A stretch of 57,246 bases of DNA, taken from positions 1 through 57,246 of the forward strand of contig JAGATQ010000035.1 in assembly GCA_017621205.1 (NCBI GenBank), in the 5' to 3' direction. This DNA is from Lachnospira sp. GTDB taxonomy: Bacteria > Bacillota > Clostridia > Lachnospirales > Lachnospiraceae. Both the position numbers and the translations under genes were made by a program. The notes under the pieces are model-generated. The model was not told the origin of the DNA. It saw only the letters and a list, made by a program, of their open reading frames with translations, and searched no databases. Below are positions 8,250-15,888 of the stretch, piece after piece (position 1 is the first letter of the stretch; each line of letters opens with the position of its first letter).

Positions 8250-8574
8250 GAAAAATACCGCCAGCCACAACTATGCAACCGACGGTATGCTAACCCATTA
8301 AAGTTTATCAACTCCATTGTCTCATTTGATTCACCAGTAACAGATATCAGGGAACACCTCTACCAAAGCAGAAAACATCTATATAAACTACCTTCCCCTC
8401 AGCGTGTAGACCCACTTACAAGTAAAGACCGCCCGCCTGCTTTTTATCTGTCACTGGAAAATCTCATGAGAAATCAAGAACGAGGTGTAAGTATGCGTCC
8501 ACACCTACCCTCGTCATCTATCATAAGGTATTCAAATCACATGGATACAAACACATATTACTTGTAAAGAAAAA

Positions 8575-8735
8575 ACAATTCCATTATAATAACAATGTGT
8601 GTATCGCAGATTCGTCTGTATTGTGTGGTAGCCCTAATACCATACCCTGCCTGATACTGTGCCAGCAGCATCAGGCGGTACACCGTTAAGTTCTTGAAAT
8701 CTCAACCATATTTTACCATACCCCCTTTTTTTGTA
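8575..8735 (+). ncRNA. Candidate small RNA with its own promoter
   Basis: TTGTAA, 17 bp, TATAAT (ending near 8597) is a good plus-strand promoter. The region after it has no convincing ORF but has three local hairpins: GCAGA-TTCG-TCTGT, GGTA...TACC and GCCTGAT...ATCAGGC. It ends with CCCCC and seven T at about 8721-8732. The region 8240-8800 otherwise holds no recognisable gene. I do not recognise a known RNA class (not 6S, SRP or tmRNA by eye), and the U-run is not preceded by a strong GC hairpin. Confidence 0.35.
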
Positions 8736-8750
8736 CAAGCGTAAAATATG
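8707..8750. repeat. 10-bp perfect inverted repeat
   Basis: CATATTTTAC (8707-8716) and GTAAAATATG (8741-8750) are exact inverse complements around a loop containing the C5T7 run. It could be an operator, a terminator-like fold or the edge of an eroded repeat. Confidence 0.5.
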
Positions 8751-8805
8751 TGACCATACTACTTTTCAAAAGGCAGTGGAGCATCCGTCCATGGGCAAAC
8801 CTAAA

Positions 8806-8839
8806 AATAAAGTACCCGTAACTATACAGGTACTTTATT
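8806..8839 (-). terminator. Intrinsic terminator
   Basis: AATAAAGTACC pairs perfectly with GGTACTTTATT across a 12-nt loop, and on the minus strand it is followed by a T-rich tail. It lies 20 bp after the stop codon of the 193-residue protein gene and probably ends the ABC transporter operon. Confidence 0.75.
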
Positions 8840-8859
8840 CAAACTCTTTATACAGTTAC

Positions 8860-9441
8860 CTATTCTGTTCCACCAGTTCCAATGGAATCCACATCAATCA
8901 CCTCTGGTGCCTCGATATTAATCTCCGTATTATCGGCTGCACCTTGTGGGTCGTATTGCTTCTTCTCTTTGTCATCATCCCACAGAGAGTCATACTTCTG
9001 TCTATCCTTCTCCTTTGCCAAAACAGCCAGATTCTTAGCCGACATATAAAGCTCCATACTGTATTCCATCAGCTTCTTTTCATCCTTATACGGAACAATA
9101 CCACCCTTGGATATCCGCCGGGCAATTTCCATAATCTTCGCCATATCTTCTCCATATTCCTTCATGGCATCACCTTGCTGTTTGGATACTTCGGCATTCC
9201 ACGCCATGGTATGCGCTGCCATTACCTTTTCAAAATATGCCTTTGTTTCATCATATCTGGCATTGACCTCATTTAAGGTAAGCTCTATCGTTGCCGCCTC
9301 TTCGGCATATTGTTCCCCTCCATCTGCCGAATGAGCCCGTTTTTCCTGAAGCTCCTTCTGCTGTTTAGTCAGAGAAACCTTCTTGTCCCATAACGCATTA
9401 AGCTGGGGACGATATGTGTTAATCGCTTCACCAATCTTCAT
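8860..9441 (-). CDS. Hypothetical acidic helical protein
   Basis: A 193-residue soluble protein without signal peptide or membrane segment. It is rich in Glu, Lys and Ala and predicted to be mostly coiled-coil (residues about 18-140), ending in an acidic tail (APEVIDVDSIGTGG). I recognise no domain. The ATG at 9441 has AAGGAAG upstream. It lies 104 bp downstream of the S41-like gene on the same strand and just before a terminator, so it may be the last gene of the ABC-2 operon. Function is unknown. Confidence 0.7.
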   Translation of the reverse strand: MKIGEAINTYRPQLNALWDKKVSLTKQQKELQEKRAHSADGGEQYAEEAATIELTLNEVNARYDETKAYFEKVMAAHTMAWNAEVSKQQGDAMKEYGEDMAKIMEIARRISKGGIVPYKDEKKLMEYSMELYMSAKNLAVLAKEKDRQKYDSLWDDDKEKKQYDPQGAADNTEINIEAPEVIDVDSIGTGGTE

Positions 9442-9545
9442 ACTATCACTTCCTTGTGTAATTTAAGGCTGTCCAACGCCCCAGAAACTGAAACCTCAAG
9501 TTATTCATTATATCGGCATGGGCATGCAGGGAAATAATAGACAGT

Positions 9546-11171
9546 TTATGCAACATACTCCATTATATAATCCTTTCCCTCATCGAACAATGCTTTTACC
9601 GCATTTTCATCAAAGGGAATCTTCAAATCCAAAGGCATATCAGAAACACGGGAAGCATCAGAATCAATAAAGATACTTCCATCCTCATTCAGACAGGGAA
9701 CCGCAGAAAATGTAAGCTGTCCATAACCAAGACTTATCCCTCGCACTCCCTGTGCCGAACCGTTCGACGGCGTGAAACCTGCAATCTTTACATTATCATA
9801 TTCGCTTAGCAGCTTGACCAGATGGTCTCCGGCACTGATGGTCTCCCCATTTACCAGCACGATAATCCTGCCACCCTCCAATAAATCCTCTCCGGTATAA
9901 GTAAAGCATTTGCCCGTTTTATAGCGTCCGCTCGCCTTATCTATTGCATAATTACCTGCCTTCTCATCCCACACACCATCATAGATAAATGTATGCTCCC
10001 CCTTTGGTGCCAGAAGCTCTGCAAGAGCAAGAATAAATTGCGGGGAGCCTCCACCATTGCTTCGCAAATCAAGTATAAGCTTATTCTTTCCTGCCGCCTT
10101 ATATTCCTCAAGCTTCTTTCTAAGCTCCTCCTTCATTTTACTGTGGTCGCCATTCTGATAAGAGCTGCTGTCATACATCATTTCCCTCAGCTTTAAACAA
10201 ACCGTATTATTATCTGGTTCACTCCATGACAGGTTGTCACCCTCCACACTCTGGTTAATTATAGAAAGTGTCTGCTTAAGCCGGTCCGTATAAGCTCCTC
10301 TCCTAGAAAGCGTCACCGTCTGTTTTGTTCCTCTCTCATCAAGAAAAGAGACCTCCACCTGTTCCCTGCCAACTCCTGCCACTAACAGTGTATCATAGAA
10401 GGCTTCATTTTCTGCATTGGCAAAACCCGTAAGCTCATAGGTGAGTCCTTGTTTTCCTTCCTCTATCGTCCTGCCGTCCCATGCAGTCACCTCTGTTCCA
10501 TTGCGAATACCCGCCCGGTATGCTTCACTGTCTTTGTCCACATTGACAGCTACCGTTTTTTGATTGTCCAAGGTCATCAGGGAGAGTCCATAGTCATTAC
10601 CAAAAACACGGTCAGACACCTTTTCCTCCACTTCCTCATTTGCTGAAAAACTAACATGTCCATCATGGAATGCATGACTGAACTTCTTCCACACAATCAC
10701 CGCTTCCACTTCATCATGGGACCTATCGGCTTCCTCCATCATCGGCAGATATTTCTGATACAGACCATCCCAGTCAATCTCCTTATGCTCTGATAATATA
10801 TAATGCTCCTTCAATGTCGCAAAGCTTTCTTTAAAATCCTTTGTATAATCTGCTGCCCGGTAAGCAGGATTGAATAGACAGATTGGGATGGATACGAGCA
10901 ATAATACTCCTGCCAGCAAGGCTGTACCTTTTCGCAGCTGTTCCTTCTCCTTGAAAAAACCTGCCATCACCAATACCGTCCCCAGATATGCCAAAAACAG
11001 CGACTGCTCCACTCCCATGAATGCGGTAACAAACATCGTTACAATAGCGGGCAGCAGATAACAGAGCCTCCATTTGGAATTCAATGCTTTTGATGCGTAG
11101 CCTGCCAGTAAAAAAAGCAGGAGGACGCTGATAAGCTCCAATATTATGTAAATGACATCACTATATTGCAT
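9546..11171 (-). CDS. Membrane-anchored S41-like (tail-specific protease) protein
   Basis: A 541-residue protein. Residues 1-110 hold about four hydrophobic segments. The remainder is extracytoplasmic and contains a PDZ-like region (about 195-275) and an S41 peptidase core (LILDLRSNGGGSPQF near 370, then VLVNGETISAGDHLV near 440). The Ser of ETISAGD fits the nucleophile. In classic tail-specific proteases a Lys in a GKG-type motif follows, but here the segment reads TPSNGSAQG with no Lys, so catalysis is uncertain. It follows two ABC-2 permease genes by 11 bp and probably works with or protects against what that exporter handles. Confidence 0.8.
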   Translation of the reverse strand: MQYSDVIYIILELISVLLLFLLAGYASKALNSKWRLCYLLPAIVTMFVTAFMGVEQSLFLAYLGTVLVMAGFFKEKEQLRKGTALLAGVLLLVSIPICLFNPAYRAADYTKDFKESFATLKEHYILSEHKEIDWDGLYQKYLPMMEEADRSHDEVEAVIVWKKFSHAFHDGHVSFSANEEVEEKVSDRVFGNDYGLSLMTLDNQKTVAVNVDKDSEAYRAGIRNGTEVTAWDGRTIEEGKQGLTYELTGFANAENEAFYDTLLVAGVGREQVEVSFLDERGTKQTVTLSRRGAYTDRLKQTLSIINQSVEGDNLSWSEPDNNTVCLKLREMMYDSSSYQNGDHSKMKEELRKKLEEYKAAGKNKLILDLRSNGGGSPQFILALAELLAPKGEHTFIYDGVWDEKAGNYAIDKASGRYKTGKCFTYTGEDLLEGGRIIVLVNGETISAGDHLVKLLSEYDNVKIAGFTPSNGSAQGVRGISLGYGQLTFSAVPCLNEDGSIFIDSDASRVSDMPLDLKIPFDENAVKALFDEGKDYIMEYVA

Positions 11172-11182
11172 TGTCTCCCCTC

Positions 11183-11956
11183 CTATCTCAAATCATCCTT
11201 TTTATAATAGACAAAACCCGCATATAAAAACAGTGCACCAAACACGAGGGACGCTGTAATCGTCATAATAATATCTCCCATGGGAAGAGCGGATTCATAG
11301 ATATAATATTCCTTTAAATCTACCACTGTATAGGTCATAAAGGAGGGGAACTGAAACAACCCTACTATATTAGCAGTTCCGAGCAAAACAGAATAATCCG
11401 TAATAAGCCCCGTCCCGCCCACACCAAGAACATAGGACACAAAAAAAACTATATAGGCATTTTTTACTATAAAGCTTAAAAAAATAAACTCACACGTCAC
11501 CCTGAGAACGGGCAGCAGTGTAAACACACACCGAAGCAGTACATCAGACAATGCAATGGTATCTCCCCAGTCTATTACTCCTGCCAGAAATACAAAAGGG
11601 AAAAACAATAAAACTACCGTTCCCAACAGCCCCCCTGCCAAGCTGATAACCGCTTTGCTAAAATATATCTGGTATCGCCTATATCCAGCCATAACCTCAT
11701 AGTTTGCTGTCCTGTCAACAAAGTCCATACCGCATACATATCCCGCAAACAATAACGAAAATACCAATGCAATCATTGCCATATAAGCACCATTCCCCTC
11801 GCTGGCGATATACTCACTGCCACTAAGTGATTGGTTCACTCCCCACTCACTTATAATGGGGCAAATCTGCATAAAAAACAGCAAAGCAAAAAAAATGATA
11901 ATAACGCGCTTACTTTTCTTTAATTGATAAAGCTGTGCCTTCATTAAATTTCTCAT
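11183..11956 (-). CDS. ABC-2 type transporter permease
   Basis: A 257-residue membrane protein with six predicted helices. It starts MRNLMKAQLYQLKKSKR, the N-terminal pattern of bacteriocin/antibiotic-export ABC-2 permeases, and contains DFVDRTANYEVMAGYRR before the second helix. The upstream permease has a matching DLADKTLNYEVLSGHKR, so the two are paralogues and probably form a heterodimer with the ATPase encoded first in the operon. The ATG at 11956 has AGAAGGGAG upstream. Substrate is unknown; such systems often give immunity to antimicrobial peptides. Confidence 0.85.
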   Translation of the reverse strand: MRNLMKAQLYQLKKSKRVIIIFFALLFFMQICPIISEWGVNQSLSGSEYIASEGNGAYMAMIALVFSLLFAGYVCGMDFVDRTANYEVMAGYRRYQIYFSKAVISLAGGLLGTVVLLFFPFVFLAGVIDWGDTIALSDVLLRCVFTLLPVLRVTCEFIFLSFIVKNAYIVFFVSYVLGVGGTGLITDYSVLLGTANIVGLFQFPSFMTYTVVDLKEYYIYESALPMGDIIMTITASLVFGALFLYAGFVYYKKDDLR

Positions 11957-11970
11957 ATCCTGTCTCCCTT

Positions 11971-12759
11971 CTAGCTCAGGTCCCGTTTACGAAACACAAG
12001 ATAGCCAATCGCCAGACAAATACCTCCAACAAGGACGGAAGCTGTTATCGTTCCAATCACTAATGAGAAATCCAGATTATTCTGAAAAACCATAACCTCT
12101 TTCCCGGAAATCTCTTCAAGATGATAATTGTCAAACTGAAATAATGATATAATATTGGTAGCAACAAAATGAAAGGTCAAATCAATGTTTGATAATCCCT
12201 CCAATATCATACTGCCTATCATGGAAAAACAGAAAATCATCCAGCCAAGTATCATCGCAGCATAACAATTATTTACCAGAAAGGTCAGTAATACCAGTTC
12301 ACATGCCAGACGCAGCAACGGAAATAGCAATAACATATAATGCAGAAAAACATTTTTCAAGGAAAACGTATCGCCAAAACCATTTATAATACTAATTACC
12401 AGAATTGGGATAACAATTAACACCATGCAGAAGAGCATACTATAGAACAGGCTGACGAACACCCTGCCAAAATAAATCTCTGACCTTTTATGTCCGGATA
12501 AGACTTCGTAATTAAGTGTTTTATCCGCCAAATCCCAACCACAAATACGGCATACTAACACTAATGTAACAATTAAACTTAATATAAAAACAGTCCCACT
12601 ACCGCTCACGATAAAATACATGCTGCCGCTTATCTTATCCATGTCATCAAGGACATCTAAAAAGGGCAAAATCAATCCAACTATTAAAATATAAATATTT
12701 ATATTATCTGACTTTGCCTGATAATTTTGTGCTTTCATTATGTTCCACATTTTGCTCAC
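11971..12759 (-). CDS. ABC-2 type transporter permease
   Basis: A 262-residue, six-helix membrane protein paralogous to the next permease (shared NYEV motif and MKAQ N-terminus). The annotated ATG at 12759 overlaps the ATPase gene by 56 bp. Later in-frame ATGs (12750, 12738) also lie within the overlap, so translation is probably coupled to the ATPase. It lies 14 bp before the second permease. Together the three genes form an export complex of unknown substrate. Confidence 0.85.
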   Translation of the reverse strand: MSKMWNIMKAQNYQAKSDNINIYILIVGLILPFLDVLDDMDKISGSMYFIVSGSGTVFILSLIVTLVLVCRICGWDLADKTLNYEVLSGHKRSEIYFGRVFVSLFYSMLFCMVLIVIPILVISIINGFGDTFSLKNVFLHYMLLLFPLLRLACELVLLTFLVNNCYAAMILGWMIFCFSMIGSMILEGLSNIDLTFHFVATNIISLFQFDNYHLEEISGKEVMVFQNNLDFSLVIGTITASVLVGGICLAIGYLVFRKRDLS

Positions 12760-13663
12760 CTACCATATCCATATAATATTGTTCCAGATTTGCCTCCATA
12801 AATCTAAGCTCCAAGGGAACCACTCCACCTTCATATAACGTCTTTGAAACCTCACGGACATTGTTTAACTGTTCATACAGACGTACACTCCCGTCCTCCT
12901 CTACATCATAATCTGAAACATGCAGCCGTTCCTGTAAAACAGCCAGTGCGAGAGCATCATTATCCGTATGGATATGATAGCATTCCTTACAAAGCTTTTT
13001 TAATTCCTCTGCCCGAATTGACTCCTTAAGCTTCCCCTGATGGATAAAGAGGTAATCCGTACAGAGCAGGGATAGCTCGCTCAATATATGGGAGGAGATA
13101 ACGATAGTAATATGCTCTTCCCGATTCAGCTTTAACAATAACTCACGAATCTCTACAATCCCTTCCGGGTCAAGTCCATTGATTGGCTCATCCAGTACCA
13201 TAACTTCCGGTTTCGTAAGCAGTGCATTGGCAATACCGAGTCTCTGACGCATACCAAGGGAGAACTTTTTCACCTGCTTTTTTCCAGTATCAGAAAGTCC
13301 TACAATATCTAACACCTCGTCTACTCTGTTCTTATTAGGAATGCCCTTTTGAATCCTCTGTTTTTCCAGATTTTCTCTGGCACTCATCCCCTCCTTGGCA
13401 TAGGGCGTTTCAATAATAAAACTCATGCGGCTTCTGGCATGAGCCAGACCCGCCTCCGTATCACTGCCATAGAGAGCCATCTGCCCGCTGGTCGGCAACA
13501 CAAGTCCGCCAAGCATCTTCATTATCGTCGTCTTTCCTGCACCGTTCGGACCAATTAAACCACATATCATGCCTTCCGTTATCTGAAAGGAAACATCATC
13601 CACTGCCTTTTGTTTCATAAATTGCTTCGTTAGGTTTTTGATATCAATTACCGTATCCGCCAT
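12704..13663 (-). CDS. ABC transporter ATP-binding protein
   Basis: A 319-residue nucleotide-binding subunit. Walker A GPNGAGKTT lies near residue 37, the signature SLGMRQRLGIANAL near 137 and Walker B VMVLDEPINGLDP near 157, with an H-loop VISSHIL near 190. The C-terminal extension of about 100 residues is typical of BcrA/peptide-resistance ATPases. The ATG at 13663 follows AAAGGAGG. It is the first gene of an operon with two permeases and an S41-like protein. The leader holds a 16-bp palindrome (13732-13747) that may bind a regulator. Confidence 0.93.
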   Translation of the reverse strand: MADTVIDIKNLTKQFMKQKAVDDVSFQITEGMICGLIGPNGAGKTTIMKMLGGLVLPTSGQMALYGSDTEAGLAHARSRMSFIIETPYAKEGMSARENLEKQRIQKGIPNKNRVDEVLDIVGLSDTGKKQVKKFSLGMRQRLGIANALLTKPEVMVLDEPINGLDPEGIVEIRELLLKLNREEHITIVISSHILSELSLLCTDYLFIHQGKLKESIRAEELKKLCKECYHIHTDNDALALAVLQERLHVSDYDVEEDGSVRLYEQLNNVREVSKTLYEGGVVPLELRFMEANLEQYYMDMVGEQNVEHNESTKLSGKVR

Positions 13664-13731
13664 AAAAACCTCCTTTATTTTATATGCCTATGTATCTGCC
13701 TGCACTTACAATCATTCTAAACAGGATTCAC

Positions 13732-13747
13732 AGGAATATGTATTCCT
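13732..13747. promoter_or_regulatory. Candidate operator palindrome of the ABC operon
   Basis: AGGAATATGTATTCCT is a dyad with 7-bp arms and a 2-bp centre. On the minus strand it lies a short way after a TATAAT-like box (about 13767-13772) and about 70 bp before the ATPase start, a position suited to repression. No regulator gene is adjacent. Confidence 0.4.
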
Positions 13748-13783
13748 CCTCACGTTTATGAGGATAATTATATACTAAAAAAG

Positions 13784-13816
13784 AAATATAAAGAATTCCT
13801 TAAATTCTTTATATTT
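13784..13816 (-). terminator. Intrinsic terminator after the Uma2 gene
   Basis: AAATATAAAGAATT pairs perfectly with AATTCTTTATATTT (14 bp, 5-nt loop). On the minus strand a T-rich run follows. It lies 90 bp after the Uma2 stop codon and separates that gene from the ABC operon promoter. Confidence 0.7.
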
Positions 13817-13906
13817 CTTTATACTGACCTGTATGCATCTATCTAATATTCTTATACACATCACCACGGTTATCAGCAGCTACCACATATACATATATGC
13901 AACTTT

Positions 13907-14431
13907 CTATTCTACCGTAATAAAAAATCCCTCATAAATCCCGGCAGGAACCGACATACCGAAAGAATATTCTTCCGTTGCTTCTTTTTCAAAGTTGTAT
14001 ACTGTTACACGCTCCTTTTCAGGATCAACAATCCAATATTCCCGTACTCCTGCTGTACGATACTTAAACAGCTTGGAAAAATAGTCCATTCTGCGGCTGC
14101 CCGGCGATACAACTTCGATAATCCAATCCGGAGCACCATTGCATCCTTTATCTGTGAGCTTGTCAGCATCACAAATAACGCTTATATCGGGTTCAACATA
14201 GTTTTTATCGTCTTCATTTAAAAATACAGCAAAGGGGGCTATATCAACCTCACAAGAACCATAATTGCTTTCGATATAATCCGCAATTTTCCTGCTTAAA
14301 TTTAAAACAATTCTTTGATGTTTTCTGCCCGGTGGAGCCATATAATAAATTTGCCCGTCGATTAATTCAGCCCGTTCCCCATCCGGCAATGTGTATATAT
14401 CATCAATCGTGTATATTCTTTCTTTTTGCAA
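13907..14431 (-). CDS. Uma2-family (DUF820) endonuclease-like protein
   Basis: A 174-residue protein of the Uma2/DUF820 family with the PD-(D/E)xK nuclease fold. The core is visible as YVEPDISVICDADKL near residue 88 and PDWIIEVVSPGS near 110, followed by KYRTAGVREYWIVDP, the conserved C-terminal signature. Length is typical. The start is TTG at 14431 with GAGGAGG about 13 bases upstream, a longer spacing than usual. Members are numerous in cyanobacteria and accessory regions of other bacteria; their physiological target is not established. It lies next to a Fic gene and a toxin-antitoxin pair. Confidence 0.85.
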   Translation of the reverse strand: MQKERIYTIDDIYTLPDGERAELIDGQIYYMAPPGRKHQRIVLNLSRKIADYIESNYGSCEVDIAPFAVFLNEDDKNYVEPDISVICDADKLTDKGCNGAPDWIIEVVSPGSRRMDYFSKLFKYRTAGVREYWIVDPEKERVTVYNFEKEATEEYSFGMSVPAGIYEGFFITVE

Positions 14432-14463
14432 TGGAATCTCAAAACCTCCTCACACTTGATATA

Positions 14464-15087
14464 TTACACTCTTTTAATGCAATGCATTTGCATAAAATCA
14501 ATAATATCTGCATCATTATCCGTTTCGTAGAATTCTATCAGCAACGTCTTGAACTCTTCCAATTTTTCAATAGGTATCTGAAAAATTCCTATATCGTTTT
14601 GAATCAACACTTTATTTGCAATTAGTTGTGCCACACGTTTATTACCATCAATAAACATCTGGCTTCTTGCAACATAACAGAAATATCTTAATGCCTTTAA
14701 TTCAATATCCTCTATCTGTTCAATATTTTCTAAAGTATCTATTATCAGAGCTGTATTCGGCATTTCAGGTTCCCAGGAAGTACCACCAATCTGTACCGGA
14801 ATTGTCCGGATTTCACCTGCATAATTGAATAGCAGCTGCCCAACTATTTTATTGTATTCCCTTAATAACATCAGATTATTACCAAAATCCAAATTGTCTA
14901 ATAGGAATTGCCATGCCCTTTTCATATTGATAATAAACAATACTTCTTCCGTTTTTGTGGTTGTTGGTGCATTAGCAAGAATTGCTTCTGTTTTAGGAAA
15001 GGTTGTTCCTAATCCCTCAAGATTGGCACTTTTCCAAATGCTGTCTACAAGCAACCTTTTTGCCATTTCTATCGCTGTATCTTTCAT
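14464..15087 (-). CDS. Fic-family protein with altered Fic motif
   Basis: About 207 residues. The Fic fold is indicated by SQMFIDGNKRVAQLIANKVL near residue 140, which corresponds to the HxFx(D/E)GNGRxxR motif that transfers AMP or related groups to hydroxyl side chains. Here the catalytic His is replaced by Gln and the second Gly by Lys. A Thr/Asn-rich segment (FPKTEAILANAPT) precedes it. I chose ATG 15087, which has GGGGGAAG just upstream, over an ATG 41 codons earlier with no such site. Enzymatic activity is doubtful or altered. It is transcribed away from the yefM-yoeB pair. Confidence 0.75.
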   Translation of the reverse strand: MKDTAIEMAKRLLVDSIWKSANLEGLGTTFPKTEAILANAPTTTKTEEVLFIINMKRAWQFLLDNLDFGNNLMLLREYNKIVGQLLFNYAGEIRTIPVQIGGTSWEPEMPNTALIIDTLENIEQIEDIELKALRYFCYVARSQMFIDGNKRVAQLIANKVLIQNDIGIFQIPIEKLEEFKTLLIEFYETDNDADIIDFMQMHCIKRV

Positions 15088-15242
15088 CCAGACTTCCCCC
15101 CTAACCCCTTTTGACATACTAATCCCAGCGTTCATCAATATTGTATTCGATGAATATTTCAGTACTATGATAGATATATTAAGTATAACATCTCTCCTCC
15201 TCTTTTTCAATTAGCACTGGGAAAAGTAATCCGCGGCATTAG

Positions 15243-15272
15243 TTGGGGGGGCAAAATACCTCTTGCCCCCAA
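15243..15272. terminator. GC-rich hairpin between fic and yefM
   Basis: TTGGGGGGGCAA and TTGCCCCCAA pair around a short loop. It has no T-run on either side, so a terminator role is weak; it may insulate the divergent promoters. Confidence 0.35.
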
Positions 15273-15298
15273 CATCATATAATGACCTATCAAAACAC

Positions 15299-15327
15299 TT
15301 GACGTACAGGAAACTGTACGTTATAAT
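15299..15327 (+). promoter_or_regulatory. yefM-yoeB promoter with embedded operator
   Basis: TTGACG (15299-15304), a 17-bp spacer and TATAAT (15322-15327) form a strong promoter. The spacer is occupied by a perfect dyad, ACGTACAG - GAAA - CTGTACGT (15302-15321). E. coli YefM binds palindromes with a TGTACA core, so autorepression by the antitoxin complex is expected here. Confidence 0.8.
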
Positions 15328-15365
15328 AAATTAAAAGAAAAAATATTAAAAAGGGAGTTGATTAT

Positions 15366-15632
15366 ATGCTAGCTGTTAATTACACAAACCTGCGTGATAA
15401 TATGAAAAGCTATATGGATAAAGTAACAGATGACTATGAAACAATGATAGTTACCAGAAAGAATAATAAAAATGTAGTTATGCTGTCTGAAGAATCCTAT
15501 AATAATCTTATTGAAAATATTCATGTAATGGGCAATAAGGATAATTATGACTGGCTAATGGAATCAAAGGCACAATTAGAGAAAGGAAAGATTGCTACAC
15601 ATGAACTTACTGAGGTAGATGATTATGAATAA
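15366..15632 (+). CDS. yefM: Type II antitoxin, Phd/YefM family
   Basis: An 88-residue antitoxin. The N-terminal DNA-binding Phd fold is visible in AVNYTNLRDNMKSYMDKV and in TRKNNKNVVMLSEESYNNL. The C-terminal tail (KAQLEKGKIATHELTE) is the usual toxin-wrapping segment. The ATG at 15366 has AAGGGAG upstream. The stop overlaps the start of the toxin gene by 8 bp, which gives translational coupling. It is predicted to neutralise YoeB and repress its own promoter through the palindrome at 15302-15321. Confidence 0.93.
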   Translation: MLAVNYTNLRDNMKSYMDKVTDDYETMIVTRKNNKNVVMLSEESYNNLIENIHVMGNKDNYDWLMESKAQLEKGKIATHELTEVDDYE

Positions 15633-15888
15633 AATATTTACGGATAATGGCTGGAAAGATTATATATATTGGCAAACGGAGGACAGAAAAACACTAAAAA
15701 AAATAAATCAGCTAATCGAAGATATTTGTAGGAATGGCAATAATGGAATCGGAAAGCCAGAACCCTTAACAGGTAATCTGTCGGGATTCTGGAGCAGACG
15801 CATCAACGACAAGGACAGATTAATTTATAAAATTGACACAGACAATGTGTATATATTAGCTTGCAGATATCATTACGATGACAAATAA
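15625..15888 (+). CDS. yoeB: Type II toxin, YoeB family mRNA interferase
   Basis: A toxin of 87 residues (two more if the in-frame ATG at 15619 is used). Family hallmarks: KDYIYWQTEDRKTLKKIN near the start, GKPEPLTGNLSGFWSRRI in the middle and LIYKI...ILACRYHYD at the end. Glu, Arg and the C-terminal His-Tyr of the ribosome-dependent RNase site are present. GAGGTAG lies about 8 bases before ATG 15625. The 3' end overlaps the stop region of the convergent histidine kinase gene by 16 bp. Confidence 0.93.
   Translation: MNKIFTDNGWKDYIYWQTEDRKTLKKINQLIEDICRNGNNGIGKPEPLTGNLSGFWSRRINDKDRLIYKIDTDNVYILACRYHYDDK

Noticed and set aside
8124..8567. 147-codon plus-strand ORF between the IS110 element and the candidate small RNA
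   Set aside because: It begins inside repeat R3b, has no ribosome binding site and no recognisable domain, and its composition is like the non-coding flanks.
8240..8735. 6S, SRP or tmRNA gene
   Set aside because: No SRP tetraloop/asymmetric loop motif, no tmRNA tag frame or tRNA-like ends, and no long central-bubble hairpin of 6S type.
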